The translations under genes were made by a program, and so were the position numbers. DNA of 63,385 bases from Cyanobacteria bacterium QS_8_64_29 (GTDB lineage: Bacteria > Cyanobacteriota > Cyanobacteriia > Cyanobacteriales > Rubidibacteraceae): the NCBI GenBank assembly GCA_003022125.1, contig PXQH01000007.1, positions 1 to 63,385 of the forward strand, written 5' to 3'. Below are positions 1-7,992 of this stretch, piece after piece (the first letter of the stretch is position 1; each line of letters starts with the position of its first letter). The notes under the pieces were generated by a model, which saw only the letters and a list, made by a program, of their open reading frames with translations, was not told the DNA's origin and did not search any database.

Positions 1-117
1 AATGGTCGTTGCCAGGGGCGCAAAATTGAACCAAATGACAAAGGTCAAAAAGAAGGCGAACCAGGTGAGGTGCAAGATGCGGTAGCGACCGCTAAACGAA
101 AGTAACTTTGCCACCAT
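1..117 (-). CDS. nrtP: Nitrate/nitrite permease NrtP/NarK (MFS), N-terminal fragment
   Basis: Only the first 39 codons lie in the window; the gene continues past the left edge. The translation starts MVAKLLSFSGRYRILHLTW and continues into FAFFLTFVIWFNFAP, the first membrane helix that is near-invariant in cyanobacterial NrtP-type nitrate permeases of the major facilitator superfamily. ATG at 117-115 is chosen because AAGGGA sits just upstream on the minus strand. It lies directly downstream of nirA on the same strand with about 135 bases between them, so a nirA-nrtP nitrate-assimilation operon is likely. Protein family is clear; the rest of the gene is unseen. Confidence 0.85.
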   Translation of the reverse strand, partial: MVAKLLSFSGRYRILHLTWFAFFLTFVIWFNFAPLATTI

Positions 118-253
118 GGGAAAATCCCTTGCTTCGCCAATAGCTTCTCCGCAAGAATTTAGCGGCTTTGGAGATAATTTGCGGTCAAATTAGTTACGCC
201 CAAAATGCTTTTTGGGATGACAGCGTACTCGACTAGTTTCAGTTAACTAGTTG

Positions 254-1819
254 CTAGCTTGCCCGACTGTCTACCTCGGCCGATCGCTTGGGACGGGCCC
301 CAAAGTCGTTGACCAGCAGATCCCGCAAGGTCTCTTTGAGGTCATCGCAGGGAATGCCTTTTTGGACGCGGCTTCCCAGTTGGGCGTCTTTGCCCACTTG
401 GCCGCCCATGTAGAGATCGACCCCTTCCACGACTTCGCCGTCTTTGCGCGTTTTGGTGCCTAGCAAGCCAATGTCAGCCACTTGCGGCTGGCCGCAGGAG
501 TTGGGGCAGCCCGTCCAGTGGATGCGCACCTTGCGCGGCATCTCTAGCTCCTGCTCCAGGTCGCAGATCGTGGCGAGCGCGCGTTGTTTAGTCTCGATTA
601 GGGCAAAGTTGCAAAACTGGGAACCGGTGCAGGAGACCAGCAATCGCTCCAGCGGCGCCGGATCGATGGACAAGCGCTCCAGCAGTGGCTCGGATAGCAA
701 CGACTGCAACCGGGAGTCGGGCACGTTGGGCAGGATTGCGTTCTGCTCGACGGTAAAGCGGATCTCGCCGCTGCCGTACACCTCAGCCAGGCGCGCCAAC
801 TCGAACAGGTCTTGGGCGTCGAGCCGCCCGACGGGCACGTGCAAGCCCACAAAATTAAGGCCCGGTTGCTTTTGTCGGTGGATGCCGATCCAGTCGTGCT
901 TGTCCCAATCGATTTCGTCGTCCTCGGCAGCAGTTGCGAGCGAGCGACCGAGCTGCGACTCCACAACATCGCGGAACTGCTCGATACCCCACGCCTCGAT
1001 CAGCCACATCAGCCGCGACTTTTGTCGGTTGCCGCGCAATCCCCAGTCGCGATAAACAGTCAAAATGGCGCGGCAGAGCTCGATGACCGTCTCATTGGGC
1101 GGCACCCAGGCATTGAGCGGAATGGCGGCTTCCACGCGCTTGCCGGAGAAAAAGCCGCCGACTAGGACGTTAAAGCCCAGCACCCCGTCCTTGTACGCCG
1201 GGATGAAGGCGATGTCGTTGATCTCAGCGTGGACGGCGTTGTCGCGCCCGCCTTCGATGGCGATGTTGAACTTGCGCGGCAGGTTGGTGAACTCGGGATT
1301 GCCCCGGCCATTGTCCGTAATCATGTCCTGGACCTGCCGCACCAGCCCGCGCGTATCGATGAGCTCGCTGGCATCAATGCCGGCAATGGGCGAGCCTGTG
1401 ATGTTGCGGACGTTGTCCATACCGGACTGGACCGAGGTCAAGCCCGCCTGCTCGAAGCGCTCGAAAATTTGGGGGATGTCCTCCAGCCGGACGCCGCGCA
1501 ACTGGATGTTTTGGCGCGTGGTAATATCGGCGCTGCCGTCCTCGCCATAGCCTTCAACAATGTCGGCCAGCACGCGCAGCTGTCCGCTGCTTAGCACCCC
1601 GTTGGGGGTGCGCATGCGCAGCATGAACTTGCCCGGCGTAATGGGCCGGTAGAAAATCCCCAGCCACTTGAGGCGCTGCTCCAAATCGGTTTTGTCCACC
1701 GATTCCCAACCAATGCGCGCAAAGTGCTCCAGCTCGTCTTTAACGGCAAGGCCGTCTTTTTCGGCCTTGAACTTTTCAAACTTGTTTTTGCTCGTTGCGG
1801 ACTGCGCTGTAGCGGTCAT
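254..1819 (-). CDS. nirA: Ferredoxin-nitrite reductase
   Basis: Reduces nitrite to ammonium with six electrons from reduced ferredoxin, in the cytoplasm. The 521-residue protein has the duplicated ferredoxin-like half-domains and siroheme/4Fe-4S domains of the family, with the four cluster cysteines in the CX5C plus CX3C arrangement at about C397/C403 (CTGSQFC) and C438/C442 (CPNSC). Length is normal for a cyanobacterial NirA without the extra C-terminal ferredoxin domain. GGGAGC lies just ahead of the ATG. The nrtP start follows downstream, supporting a nitrate-assimilation unit. A sulfite reductase is the main alternative, but the gene context favours nitrite. Confidence 0.93.
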   Translation of the reverse strand: MTATAQSATSKNKFEKFKAEKDGLAVKDELEHFARIGWESVDKTDLEQRLKWLGIFYRPITPGKFMLRMRTPNGVLSSGQLRVLADIVEGYGEDGSADITTRQNIQLRGVRLEDIPQIFERFEQAGLTSVQSGMDNVRNITGSPIAGIDASELIDTRGLVRQVQDMITDNGRGNPEFTNLPRKFNIAIEGGRDNAVHAEINDIAFIPAYKDGVLGFNVLVGGFFSGKRVEAAIPLNAWVPPNETVIELCRAILTVYRDWGLRGNRQKSRLMWLIEAWGIEQFRDVVESQLGRSLATAAEDDEIDWDKHDWIGIHRQKQPGLNFVGLHVPVGRLDAQDLFELARLAEVYGSGEIRFTVEQNAILPNVPDSRLQSLLSEPLLERLSIDPAPLERLLVSCTGSQFCNFALIETKQRALATICDLEQELEMPRKVRIHWTGCPNSCGQPQVADIGLLGTKTRKDGEVVEGVDLYMGGQVGKDAQLGSRVQKGIPCDDLKETLRDLLVNDFGARPKRSAEVDSRAS

Positions 1820-2094
1820 GGCTCGCTCCCAGTGGCCCGATTGCGTTCGCCAGACTAAGTATCGTTACGCATTCCACTTTAGTCAGGGCGAAAGGCCTAA
1901 AACGTGTAATCCGATACCACTGGAGTAGTCCCTACGCAGTAAGCGCATCGATCCAATGCTTGTTTTGCATTAGCGCTAGCAGCGGATGCCGCCGGTGCCC
2001 CCAAGGTGATCGCTGCAGTCAAATCGGTTACGGCACGGCCATTGCCAGCGGCGGGGCGTTACCGTCATGCCCGAGCGATTGGAGCTGCTCGGCC

Positions 2095-3418
2095 ATGCCC
2101 GCCGGCTCGACTGGCAGCGACCGCACCGCCTCCCGGCGCCCGCTAGCGCGCGAGGTTTTGGCACTGGCTGCCCCGGCGATCGGGTAGTCGGTGTTGCAGA
2201 CGCTAGTGGTGCTGGCCGATCGCATCATGCTGGGCCACTACAGCACGGACGCCCTAACTGCCATGCAGATCAATGGGGCAGTGCTGTGGTCGGTCACCAG
2301 CACCATGACTGCCTTTTCGGTGGGGGCCGTCGCGCTGGTGGGGCGCCAGATGGGCAGCGGCGATCGCGCCCGGGCAGCCGCCGCCACGCGCGCAGCCCTG
2401 CTGCTAGCGCTGGGCGTCGGCGCGGTGGTTGCCCTAGCGGGTCTAGGCGGCCTTGAGGGCATCTTGGCGTTGTTTCCGGCGGCTGGGGCTGAGGTGCAAG
2501 CCGCAGCTCGCGCTTACCTGAGCTTGGTGTTCGTTGCCCTGCCGCTGCGGCTCGTGGCATTTGCAGCAGCTGCCGTCTTGCAAGCGGCGGGCAACACGCG
2601 TACGCCCTTCCTGGTAGCGATCGCGGCCAACGGCCTCAACGTGGCCGTCAACTACAGCCTAATCTTCGGCCACTGGGGCGCGCCCGAGCTGGGCATCCGG
2701 GGGGCTGCCTGGGGCAGCGTGGCTGCCATGGCGGTCAACGCCAGCGTGCTGCTGGCGCTGCCGGCACGCCCGAGCGGTCGGCCCACCCTGCGGGGCAGCG
2801 GCGGTGAGGGCGAGGCCCTGCGGCGCATGCTGCGCGTGGCGGCGCCGACGTTTGGCGAGCGCTTGGTGCAGCACGCGGGCTTTTTGGGCTTTTTCGGCCT
2901 GATTGGAGCGCTCGGGGGAACGGCGATGGCAGCCAATCAGGCCTTATACCAATTTGAGCAGCAGATGCACGCTGACCAAAGTTCATAACTCCTATATTGA
3001 AGGAGTTTTGGAGATCGCAATCTAGTGCACAAGCCACGAGAATTTTGGCTTGCTGAGCGCCTATGCGTGCGCGTTCGTGCTGTTTCCAGCAGCGTTGCTG
3101 GGCCTGTTTTCCAATGACCCGGCCATCGTGCGGACCGGCATCCCCTGCTTTTACGTTGCGGCTGCGGCCCAGCCGTTCATGGCAGCGAGCATTGTACTGG
3201 GGCAGGCGCTGCGCGGAGCTGGCGATACGCGCACGGCGTTTTACGTCTCGCTGGGCGGGTGGCTGATGGTACGCCTGAGTGCGACTTACTTGTTCGCGTT
3301 TGGCCTGGATTGGGGATTAGTGGGCGTTTGGATCGGCTCAAGCTTCGATTGGGGGGTGCGCTGTCTGGCGCTAAGCGTCGCCTTTTTCCGGGGTGGCTGG
3401 CGGCAGGTGGCGGTCTAA
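2095..3418 (+). pseudogene. Broken MATE/DinF-family efflux transporter gene
   Basis: The conceptual product is a cyanobacterial DinF-like MATE transporter, normally a 12-helix cation-coupled drug or organic-cation exporter. Two independent lesions are visible. An in-frame TAG at 2185-2187 interrupts the first helix (LALAAPAIG stop SVLQTLVVLAD), where a CAG to TAG change would explain it. Near 2965-3050 about 40 residues expected after NQALYQFEQ are replaced by roughly 85 AT-richer bases holding two hairpins; the reading frame resumes in another phase at about 3050 (LLSAYACAFVLFPAALLGLFS) and runs to the natural C-terminus at 3418. A functional transporter is very unlikely. Confidence 0.85.
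2966..3053. repeat. Hairpin-rich insert inside the MATE pseudogene
   Basis: This stretch is clearly poorer in GC than its surroundings and does not encode MATE sequence. It contains two perfect 7-bp inverted repeats: AACTCCT (2987-2993) with AGGAGTT (3001-3007), and CAAGCCA (3030-3036) with TGGCTTG (3046-3052). Subterminal hairpins without terminal inverted repeats resemble the ends of IS200/IS605-type elements, so it may be a tiny non-autonomous element or a scar. No target duplication could be identified; identity is inference. Confidence 0.4.
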
Positions 3419-3750
3419 AAGCTCACTTTGCCCTGCAGCCAGTTAGTGATGAGCTGGGGCGCATTCTTTTTGAACCAGCGCATGGCCACCAGCCGGAACA
3501 CGGGCTTGGAACGCTTGGCGATGGCCTTGGTCAGCCCGTTGAGCGAGCGGGAGCGGATCCACTTGTTGCGCAGGTTGGCCGAGCCCACATCGTAGAGGCA
3601 GTCGAGGATGATTTTGACTGTTGCCTCTTCTCGCTCAACCAAGTGCTCGAGTAGCAGCAGAACGTCCTGCATGCGCTCTTCTTTCATCCGCTCTTCTTCC
3701 AGACTCTCCTGCAGCTGGACCCACTTTTGCGCTGGTGTCAGATTCGCCAT
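3415..3750 (-). CDS. Conserved cyanobacterial protein of unknown function
   Basis: A 111-residue protein starting MANLTPAQKWVQLQESLEEE. The first third is strongly charged and helical (EEERMKEERMQDVLLLLEHLVEREEATVK), likely a coiled coil; the last third is basic with a hydrophobic patch (KPVFRLVAMRWFKKNAPQL). No enzyme motif is seen. I recall similar short proteins in other cyanobacteria but no function. The ATG at 3750 was preferred over a longer reading to 3906 because the upstream extension is low-quality (Arg/Cys-rich) and lacks family-like sequence. Its stop codon overlaps the stop of the convergent MATE pseudogene. Confidence 0.75.
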   Translation of the reverse strand: MANLTPAQKWVQLQESLEEERMKEERMQDVLLLLEHLVEREEATVKIILDCLYDVGSANLRNKWIRSRSLNGLTKAIAKRSKPVFRLVAMRWFKKNAPQLITNWLQGKVSF

Positions 3751-3954
3751 GCCGTTCGTCCTAAAACATGTTGAGCTCGGGCAGTCCCACCGATTCTTAC
3801 AGACTGCCTGTGCTTCGCGGCAGGGGGCCTTGCAAGCGCGCCGACCGCTTGCCCTAAGGTCGCGGCCGACCCCTAGGCTGTAACGGGGCTCGATCGAACC
3901 CCCCAAGGTTGCCGGCGGAGGCCACTGCCAGGCTTCCGCTCGATTGCTACTGCA

Positions 3955-4170
3955 TCACGGACCGCTAGGGCCAGCCTTACGGTCGGCAACGACGATCAGA
4001 TCCGCGATCGGGCGGGCAAAGTTGGATGGGGCCATTGCCTGCAAGTACTGGCTGGCTCGCCGGGAGCAATACAGCTTGCCGCCAGCTGCCGAAAAGTCTT
4101 TACCCGGTTCGAAACCGGCTGTTGCCAGGAGCTTGGCGCTCCAGGCTTTGAGTTGTTCCTGGCGATCCAT
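3955..4170 (-). CDS. Small hypothetical protein
   Basis: About 71 residues beginning MDRQEQLKAWSAKLLATAGF. Composition is balanced rather than the Arg/Pro/Ala-rich pattern of shadow frames, with a helical N-terminal half and a hydrophobic end segment (IADLIVVADRKAG), which supports a real gene. An alternative GTG start at 4197 would add nine residues; neither start has a convincing ribosome binding site. I do not recognise a family. It sits alone between an unknown gene and an orphan terminator. Confidence 0.5.
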   Translation of the reverse strand: MDRQEQLKAWSAKLLATAGFEPGKDFSAAGGKLYCSRRASQYLQAMAPSNFARPIADLIVVADRKAGPSGP

Positions 4171-4212
4171 AGCCAGCAAGGATGAGCGCAGCCTCACCTT
4201 TCACTATAGAGC

Positions 4213-4335
4213 CGCGGCTGCAATCGCGCTAGTCAGGCGGCTACAGCCTAGCTGTCGAGCTTCTTCTCAATTGCAAAAACGAATCCGACGCTGACCGCTC
4301 AGGCAAATAGGAAAGCGCTGCCAGCTGCTTTTTTT
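4213..4335 (+). ncRNA. Candidate non-coding transcript ending at an orphan terminator
   Basis: No coding frame is apparent here. The stretch ends in a plus-strand terminator (4312-4335) although both flanking genes lie on the minus strand, so something transcribed rightwards should end here. A TATAGA box at about 4205 could serve as a -10, but no convincing -35 was found. The 5' end is therefore a guess and the candidate rests mainly on the terminator. Confidence 0.25.
4312..4335 (+). terminator. Rho-independent terminator with no upstream plus-strand gene
   Basis: AAAGCGCT (4312-4319), loop GCC, AGC, one bulged T, then GCTTT (4327-4331), followed by a run of T to 4335. The T-run is on the plus strand only, so it cannot terminate the minus-strand pedR transcript. 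Confidence 0.55.
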
Positions 4336-4355
4336 ATAACCCCTTTTATAACCCC
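4332..4355. repeat. Two tandem copies of TTTTATAACCCC
   Basis: The 12-base unit occurs twice without a gap at 4332-4343 and 4344-4355. On the minus strand it reads GGGGTTATAAAA twice and offers two TATAAA-like -10 elements that could drive the small gene at 3955-4170. No matching -35 was found. Confidence 0.5.
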
Positions 4356-4398
4356 AACTCACTACCCTGGTTTGGGGGGAAACGCTTGCTAAATCTAG

Positions 4399-4692
4399 TT
4401 AACCAGACTGAGTGGTTGCTCTCTGAGTGGCGTGGGCTGGGGTAGGGAGCGCGCAACAGTTGACGTTATCGAGGCAAACTTTGCCCCACTCTAAGGCCCA
4501 GCGTACGAGCGAAACGCGATTTTCGGTGCCGGTTTTGGTCAAGATATTGCTGATGTGGTTGTCAACCGTTCGCTTGCTTATGGCGAGTTCCCGGGCAATA
4601 TCCTGGTTGGTCAACCCTGCAGCGACGCGTTCGATGATTTGGAGCTCCCGTTCTGAGAGCTCAATGGGATTGGAGCAGTCGCCGCCAGTCAT
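4399..4692 (-). CDS. pedR: Small LuxR-type regulator, PedR-like
   Basis: A 97-residue protein that is almost entirely a LuxR/GerE helix-turn-helix (about residues 11-70: LSERELQIIERVAAGLTNQD, then KRTVDNHISNILTKTG). There is no receiver or autoinducer domain. After the HTH comes a Cys-containing tail (CLDNVNCCALP). This matches the cyanobacterial PedR family (Synechocystis Ssl0564), a redox-responsive regulator whose activity depends on a conserved cysteine reached by thioredoxin. Family assignment comes from length, HTH sequence and the tail; the redox role is inferred from that family. Confidence 0.8.
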   Translation of the reverse strand: MTGGDCSNPIELSERELQIIERVAAGLTNQDIARELAISKRTVDNHISNILTKTGTENRVSLVRWALEWGKVCLDNVNCCALPTPAHATQRATTQSG

Positions 4693-4822
4693 GGGGGTCT
4701 CGGGGTGCCGTTGGTTTTGCTAGCCTTTTGTACTCATTTTAGAAGATTTGAGGACGCGTGCCACTCGCCCCAGATGGGAAAATGGCGGTCGAGTGGCATT
4801 GGGCTCAATAGGGAGGTCGCTC

Positions 4823-5827
4823 GTGAGCGAGCCGCAGGTTCTGTGTCTGGGCGAAGTTCTGTTCGACTGCATTGCGGATCGGCCCGGGCGCTCACTGGAG
4901 GCTGTGGAGGCCTGGACGGCCTATCCGGGCGGTGCGCCCGCCAATGTGGCCTGCGCGCTGGTCAAGCTGGGCGTTCCGGCCGGCTTGATTGGCTGCCTGG
5001 GCCAGGATGAGGCGGGTGAGGCTCTGCTGCAGCACTTGCAGTCGGTGGGGGTGGATTGTAGCGGCGTGCAGCGCCATGCGAGCGCGCCCACGCGCCGCGT
5101 CTACGTCCTGCGCACCGAAGCGGGCGATCGCGAGTTCGCTGGCTTTGGCAGCGGCGAGGCAACGGTGGAAGCCCTGCGCGCGCCTGAGGCCTTTGCCGAT
5201 GCGTACTTGCAGGCGTCGCAACTGCCGGCAGCGCGCTTAGCCCGGGCCGATTTTTTGGTGCTGGGTACGCTCGAGCTAGCCTACGCGGACAGCGGTGCGG
5301 CCGTTCGCCGCGCCCTGGCGCTGGCCCAACAGCGCAGGGTCAAGGTCTTGCTGGATATCAACTGGCGCCCCATCTTCTGGCCCCAGCCCGAGCGGGCCCA
5401 AGCGACGATCGCGCCCATCCTCGAGGCGGCCGATTGGCTCAAATGCTCCGCTGAGGAAGCCCAGTGGCTGTTCGGCACAGTCGATCCCAACGCGATCGCG
5501 CGCCAGCTCGAGCGCCCTGAAGGGGTATTTGTCACCGATGGGGGCGGCGCCACTCGCTACAATCTCAATGGCCATAGCGGTACTGTTGCGGCCTTTGAGG
5601 TCCCGGTTGAGGACACTACTGGTGCCGGCGATGGCTTCGTTGCGGGCCTGCTCTCCCAGTTTTGCCAGCGCAGCGCTGCCGATCGGCGCGATCCGGCCTT
5701 TGCCCGCGAAGCCGTTGTCTATGCCTCGGCCGTGGGCGGCCTAACGGCGACGCGCGCCGGCGCAATGGCCGCGCAACCCAGCGCCGCCGAAGTCGCTGCC
5801 TTGCTCCAGCGCTCGCCCGCGCCCTAA
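4823..5827 (+). CDS. PfkB-family carbohydrate kinase (probable fructokinase)
   Basis: A 334-residue cytoplasmic sugar kinase of the ribokinase fold. Both PfkB signatures are visible: GGAPANVACALVKLG near residue 35 and DTTGAGDGFVAGLL near 263-277, the latter carrying the anion hole and catalytic Asp at about residue 270. The GTG start at 4823 is preferred because a strong GGGAGG lies at 4811-4816; an upstream ATG would add 25 unrelated residues. The sequence is closest to bacterial fructokinases, but ribokinase-fold members differ in substrate and this cannot be settled by eye. It is followed by rsmA after about 30 bases. Confidence 0.85.
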   Translation: MSEPQVLCLGEVLFDCIADRPGRSLEAVEAWTAYPGGAPANVACALVKLGVPAGLIGCLGQDEAGEALLQHLQSVGVDCSGVQRHASAPTRRVYVLRTEAGDREFAGFGSGEATVEALRAPEAFADAYLQASQLPAARLARADFLVLGTLELAYADSGAAVRRALALAQQRRVKVLLDINWRPIFWPQPERAQATIAPILEAADWLKCSAEEAQWLFGTVDPNAIARQLERPEGVFVTDGGGATRYNLNGHSGTVAAFEVPVEDTTGAGDGFVAGLLSQFCQRSAADRRDPAFAREAVVYASAVGGLTATRAGAMAAQPSAAEVAALLQRSPAP

Positions 5828-5858
5828 GCCACCGGTTCAGGTTGCCGAGTCGGCTGCC

Positions 5859-6695
5859 ATGCCCGCTTTTGCCCGCAAGCGATGGGGCCAACACTGGTTG
5901 CGCGATCCGCGCGCGCTGGAGCAGATCGCCGCCGCAGCCGAGCTGTCGGGGCGCGATACTGTTTTGGAAATTGGGCCCGGTACGGGGGCCCTAACGCAGT
6001 ACCTGCTGGCGCGGGCCGGGTTCGTCGTGGCCGTGGAGATCGATCGCGAGCGCTGCCAGCAGCTCGCCCGCACCCTGAGCGCGTGGCGCAACTGGGTGCT
6101 GCTACCGGGCGACATTCGCACCCTGGACCTGCCCGCCGAGCTGGCCGAGCGCGGCTTGGCGCGCCCCAACAAAGTCGCGGCCAACATTCCCTACAACATT
6201 ACCAGCCCCATCTTGCAGGCGTTGCTGGGGCGCATCGCGCAGCCAGCTGCCGCCTACGAGACTGTGGTGTTGCTGGTCCAGCAAGCGATCGCCGAGCGCT
6301 TGTGCGCTCGGCCCGGCTCCCGCACCTACGGCGCCCTCTCGGTGCGGATTCAGTACCTGGCTGAGTGCGAGTCCATCGGGCGCGTGCCGGCGCGGGCGTT
6401 CTCGCCAGCGCCCCAGGTGGACTCGGCCATCGTTCGCCTGCGGCCGCGTCCGTTTGAGCCCCAACCGCGCGACCCGGCCCGTTTGGAGCAGGCGATCACC
6501 TTGGGCTTTGCCAACCGGCGCAAAATGCTGCGCAACAATCTCAAGCCCCTGACTGCCACCCAAGCCCCGGCGCGCGTGCTGGCCCGCTCGGGCATCGATC
6601 CCCAAGCCCGCGCCGAAGCCCTGAGCGTGCGAGACTGGATCGCGCTCAGTGATCGCTTGGACGCGCTGGCTGCCAACCGTGCTGCCTCGAGCTAA
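5859..6695 (+). CDS. rsmA: 16S rRNA (adenine1518-N6/adenine1519-N6)-dimethyltransferase
   Basis: RsmA/KsgA dimethylates the two adjacent adenines in the 3'-terminal hairpin of 16S rRNA during small-subunit maturation. The 278-residue protein begins with the family motif KRWGQHWLRD, followed by the SAM site VLEIGPGTGALT (about residues 35-46) and the catalytic NIPYNITSP (about 110). Its stop is three bases before the ispE ATG, so the two are probably co-transcribed, an arrangement seen in other cyanobacteria. Confidence 0.95.
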   Translation: MPAFARKRWGQHWLRDPRALEQIAAAAELSGRDTVLEIGPGTGALTQYLLARAGFVVAVEIDRERCQQLARTLSAWRNWVLLPGDIRTLDLPAELAERGLARPNKVAANIPYNITSPILQALLGRIAQPAAAYETVVLLVQQAIAERLCARPGSRTYGALSVRIQYLAECESIGRVPARAFSPAPQVDSAIVRLRPRPFEPQPRDPARLEQAITLGFANRRKMLRNNLKPLTATQAPARVLARSGIDPQARAEALSVRDWIALSDRLDALAANRAASS

Positions 6696-6698
6696 CGC

Positions 6699-7661
6699 AT
6701 GCGTTCCTACTCGCTACTGGCCCCGGCTAAAATCAACTTGCACCTGGAGATCCTCGGTGATCGCGCCGATGGCTACCACGAGCTAGTGATGGTGCTGCAG
6801 TCGCTGGATCTCGCCGACCGCATCGAGCTGAGCCCCAACCGTACCGATGCCATCCGCGTCAGCGGCAACGCCGAGCGGCTCCCGCCCGAGCGGGACAACC
6901 TGGCTTACCAGGCTGCCCAGTTGATGGCGCAACAGTTCCCGCAAGCCTACGCGCAGCACGGGGGTGTCACTATTACCATCGACAAGCGCATTCCCATTGC
7001 AGCCGGCATGGCCGGCGGCTCGAGCGATGCAGCGGCGGTTTTGGTCGGGCTGGATCTGATGTGGCAGCTGGGCCTAACGCAGCCGGAGCTGCAAAACCTG
7101 GCCGCTCAGTTGGGCTCGGATTTGCCGTTTTGCGTGGCGGGCGGGACCGCGCTCGCCACGGGCCGAGGCGAGCAACTGGAGGCGCTGGCGGGCCCGCACC
7201 GACTGGCTGTGGTGATTGCCAAGCATCGCAACCTGAGCGTCTCGACGGCCTGGGCCTACTGTCGCTATCGCGAGCGCTTCGGCAATGAGTACTGCCGCAA
7301 TCCCCAAGACGCCCGCGCTCGAGCTCAGCGCGTTCACTCGGGGGCGCTGGTTAGCGCCATCGCCCAGCAGGATGGCGCCCAGATCGGGCAGCGCTTGCAC
7401 AACGACTTCGAGCGGATCGTGCTAGACGAGTTCCCCCAAGTTGCCCAGCTGCGGGACGCCTTCGAGCGCCAGGCAACCTTGGGCTCGCTCATCTCGGGCA
7501 GCGGTCCGGCCGTCTTTGCCCTGTGCGAATCGCTCGAGGAGGCTGCCCGCGTTCGCCAAGCCGTCGCTGACGAACTGGCCGATCCCGAGCTCGAGTTCTG
7601 GACGAGCCAGCTCTCGAGCGCGGGCATTCAGCTGGCCGACCCGGCCGCCCGCTCGCGCTAG
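6699..7661 (+). CDS. ispE: 4-diphosphocytidyl-2-C-methyl-D-erythritol kinase
   Basis: GHMP-family kinase of the plastid-type MEP isoprenoid pathway; phosphorylates CDP-ME at the 2-hydroxyl. The 320-residue protein shows the substrate motif LLAPAKINLHLEILGDRADG at its N-terminus, the ATP-binding PIAAGMAGGSSDAA near residue 100 and the C-terminal SGSGPAVFAL. Length is normal. It starts three bases after rsmA and ends two bases before the DUF3082 gene. It supplies precursors for carotenoids, tocopherol and quinones made by other genes in this window. Confidence 0.96.
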   Translation: MRSYSLLAPAKINLHLEILGDRADGYHELVMVLQSLDLADRIELSPNRTDAIRVSGNAERLPPERDNLAYQAAQLMAQQFPQAYAQHGGVTITIDKRIPIAAGMAGGSSDAAAVLVGLDLMWQLGLTQPELQNLAAQLGSDLPFCVAGGTALATGRGEQLEALAGPHRLAVVIAKHRNLSVSTAWAYCRYRERFGNEYCRNPQDARARAQRVHSGALVSAIAQQDGAQIGQRLHNDFERIVLDEFPQVAQLRDAFERQATLGSLISGSGPAVFALCESLEEAARVRQAVADELADPELEFWTSQLSSAGIQLADPAARSR

Positions 7662-7663
7662 CC

Positions 7664-7975
7664 ATGGCCGATCCCGAACCGCAATCGCCGCCCGATCGCG
7701 AGCTGCCTGCTCCGGGACGCTGCCTGCTCGGTGCCGCCGTTGCCGGCGGGTTTGCCGTGCCGCTCTACCTACTGACCCGCGCCATCGTGGGGCACTTTGC
7801 CAACAACCCGCTCGATGCCACCGGCGTCGCTGCCACCAGCATTGGGGCCGTGGTTCGTGCCCTGCTCATTGGCGGTAGCGTGCTGCTGACGGGGGTGTTT
7901 GCCATCGTTGCGGTGGGCTTGGTGGCCCTGGCGGTCCAATCGGCAGTGCAGCGCTGGCGTGCCCGCTCCCAGTGA
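7664..7975 (+). CDS. DUF3082 small membrane protein
   Basis: A 103-residue protein with two predicted membrane helices, roughly residues 20-45 (CLLGAAVAGGFAVPLYLLTR) and 68-92, separated by a polar loop (FANNPLDATG). The sequence matches the cyanobacterial DUF3082 family, which I recall as often sitting next to ispE. Function is unknown. The ATG lies two bases after the ispE stop, so it is translated from the same message. It is convergent with crtH, 17 bases away. Confidence 0.8.
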   Translation: MADPEPQSPPDRELPAPGRCLLGAAVAGGFAVPLYLLTRAIVGHFANNPLDATGVAATSIGAVVRALLIGGSVLLTGVFAIVAVGLVALAVQSAVQRWRARSQ

Positions 7976-7992
7976 TGGCGCGCTGCTAGCGC

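Noticed and set aside
1906-1917. GTA-N6-TAC upstream of nirA as an NtcA site, with TAAAGT downstream
   Set aside because: NtcA sites are GTA-N8-TAC; spacing here is six and the distance to the -10 is slightly long. Control by NtcA remains likely from the gene's role but this site is not good evidence.
4399-4692. LuxR solo of a quorum-sensing system
   Set aside because: There is no autoinducer-binding domain and the short HTH-only form with a Cys tail matches PedR instead.
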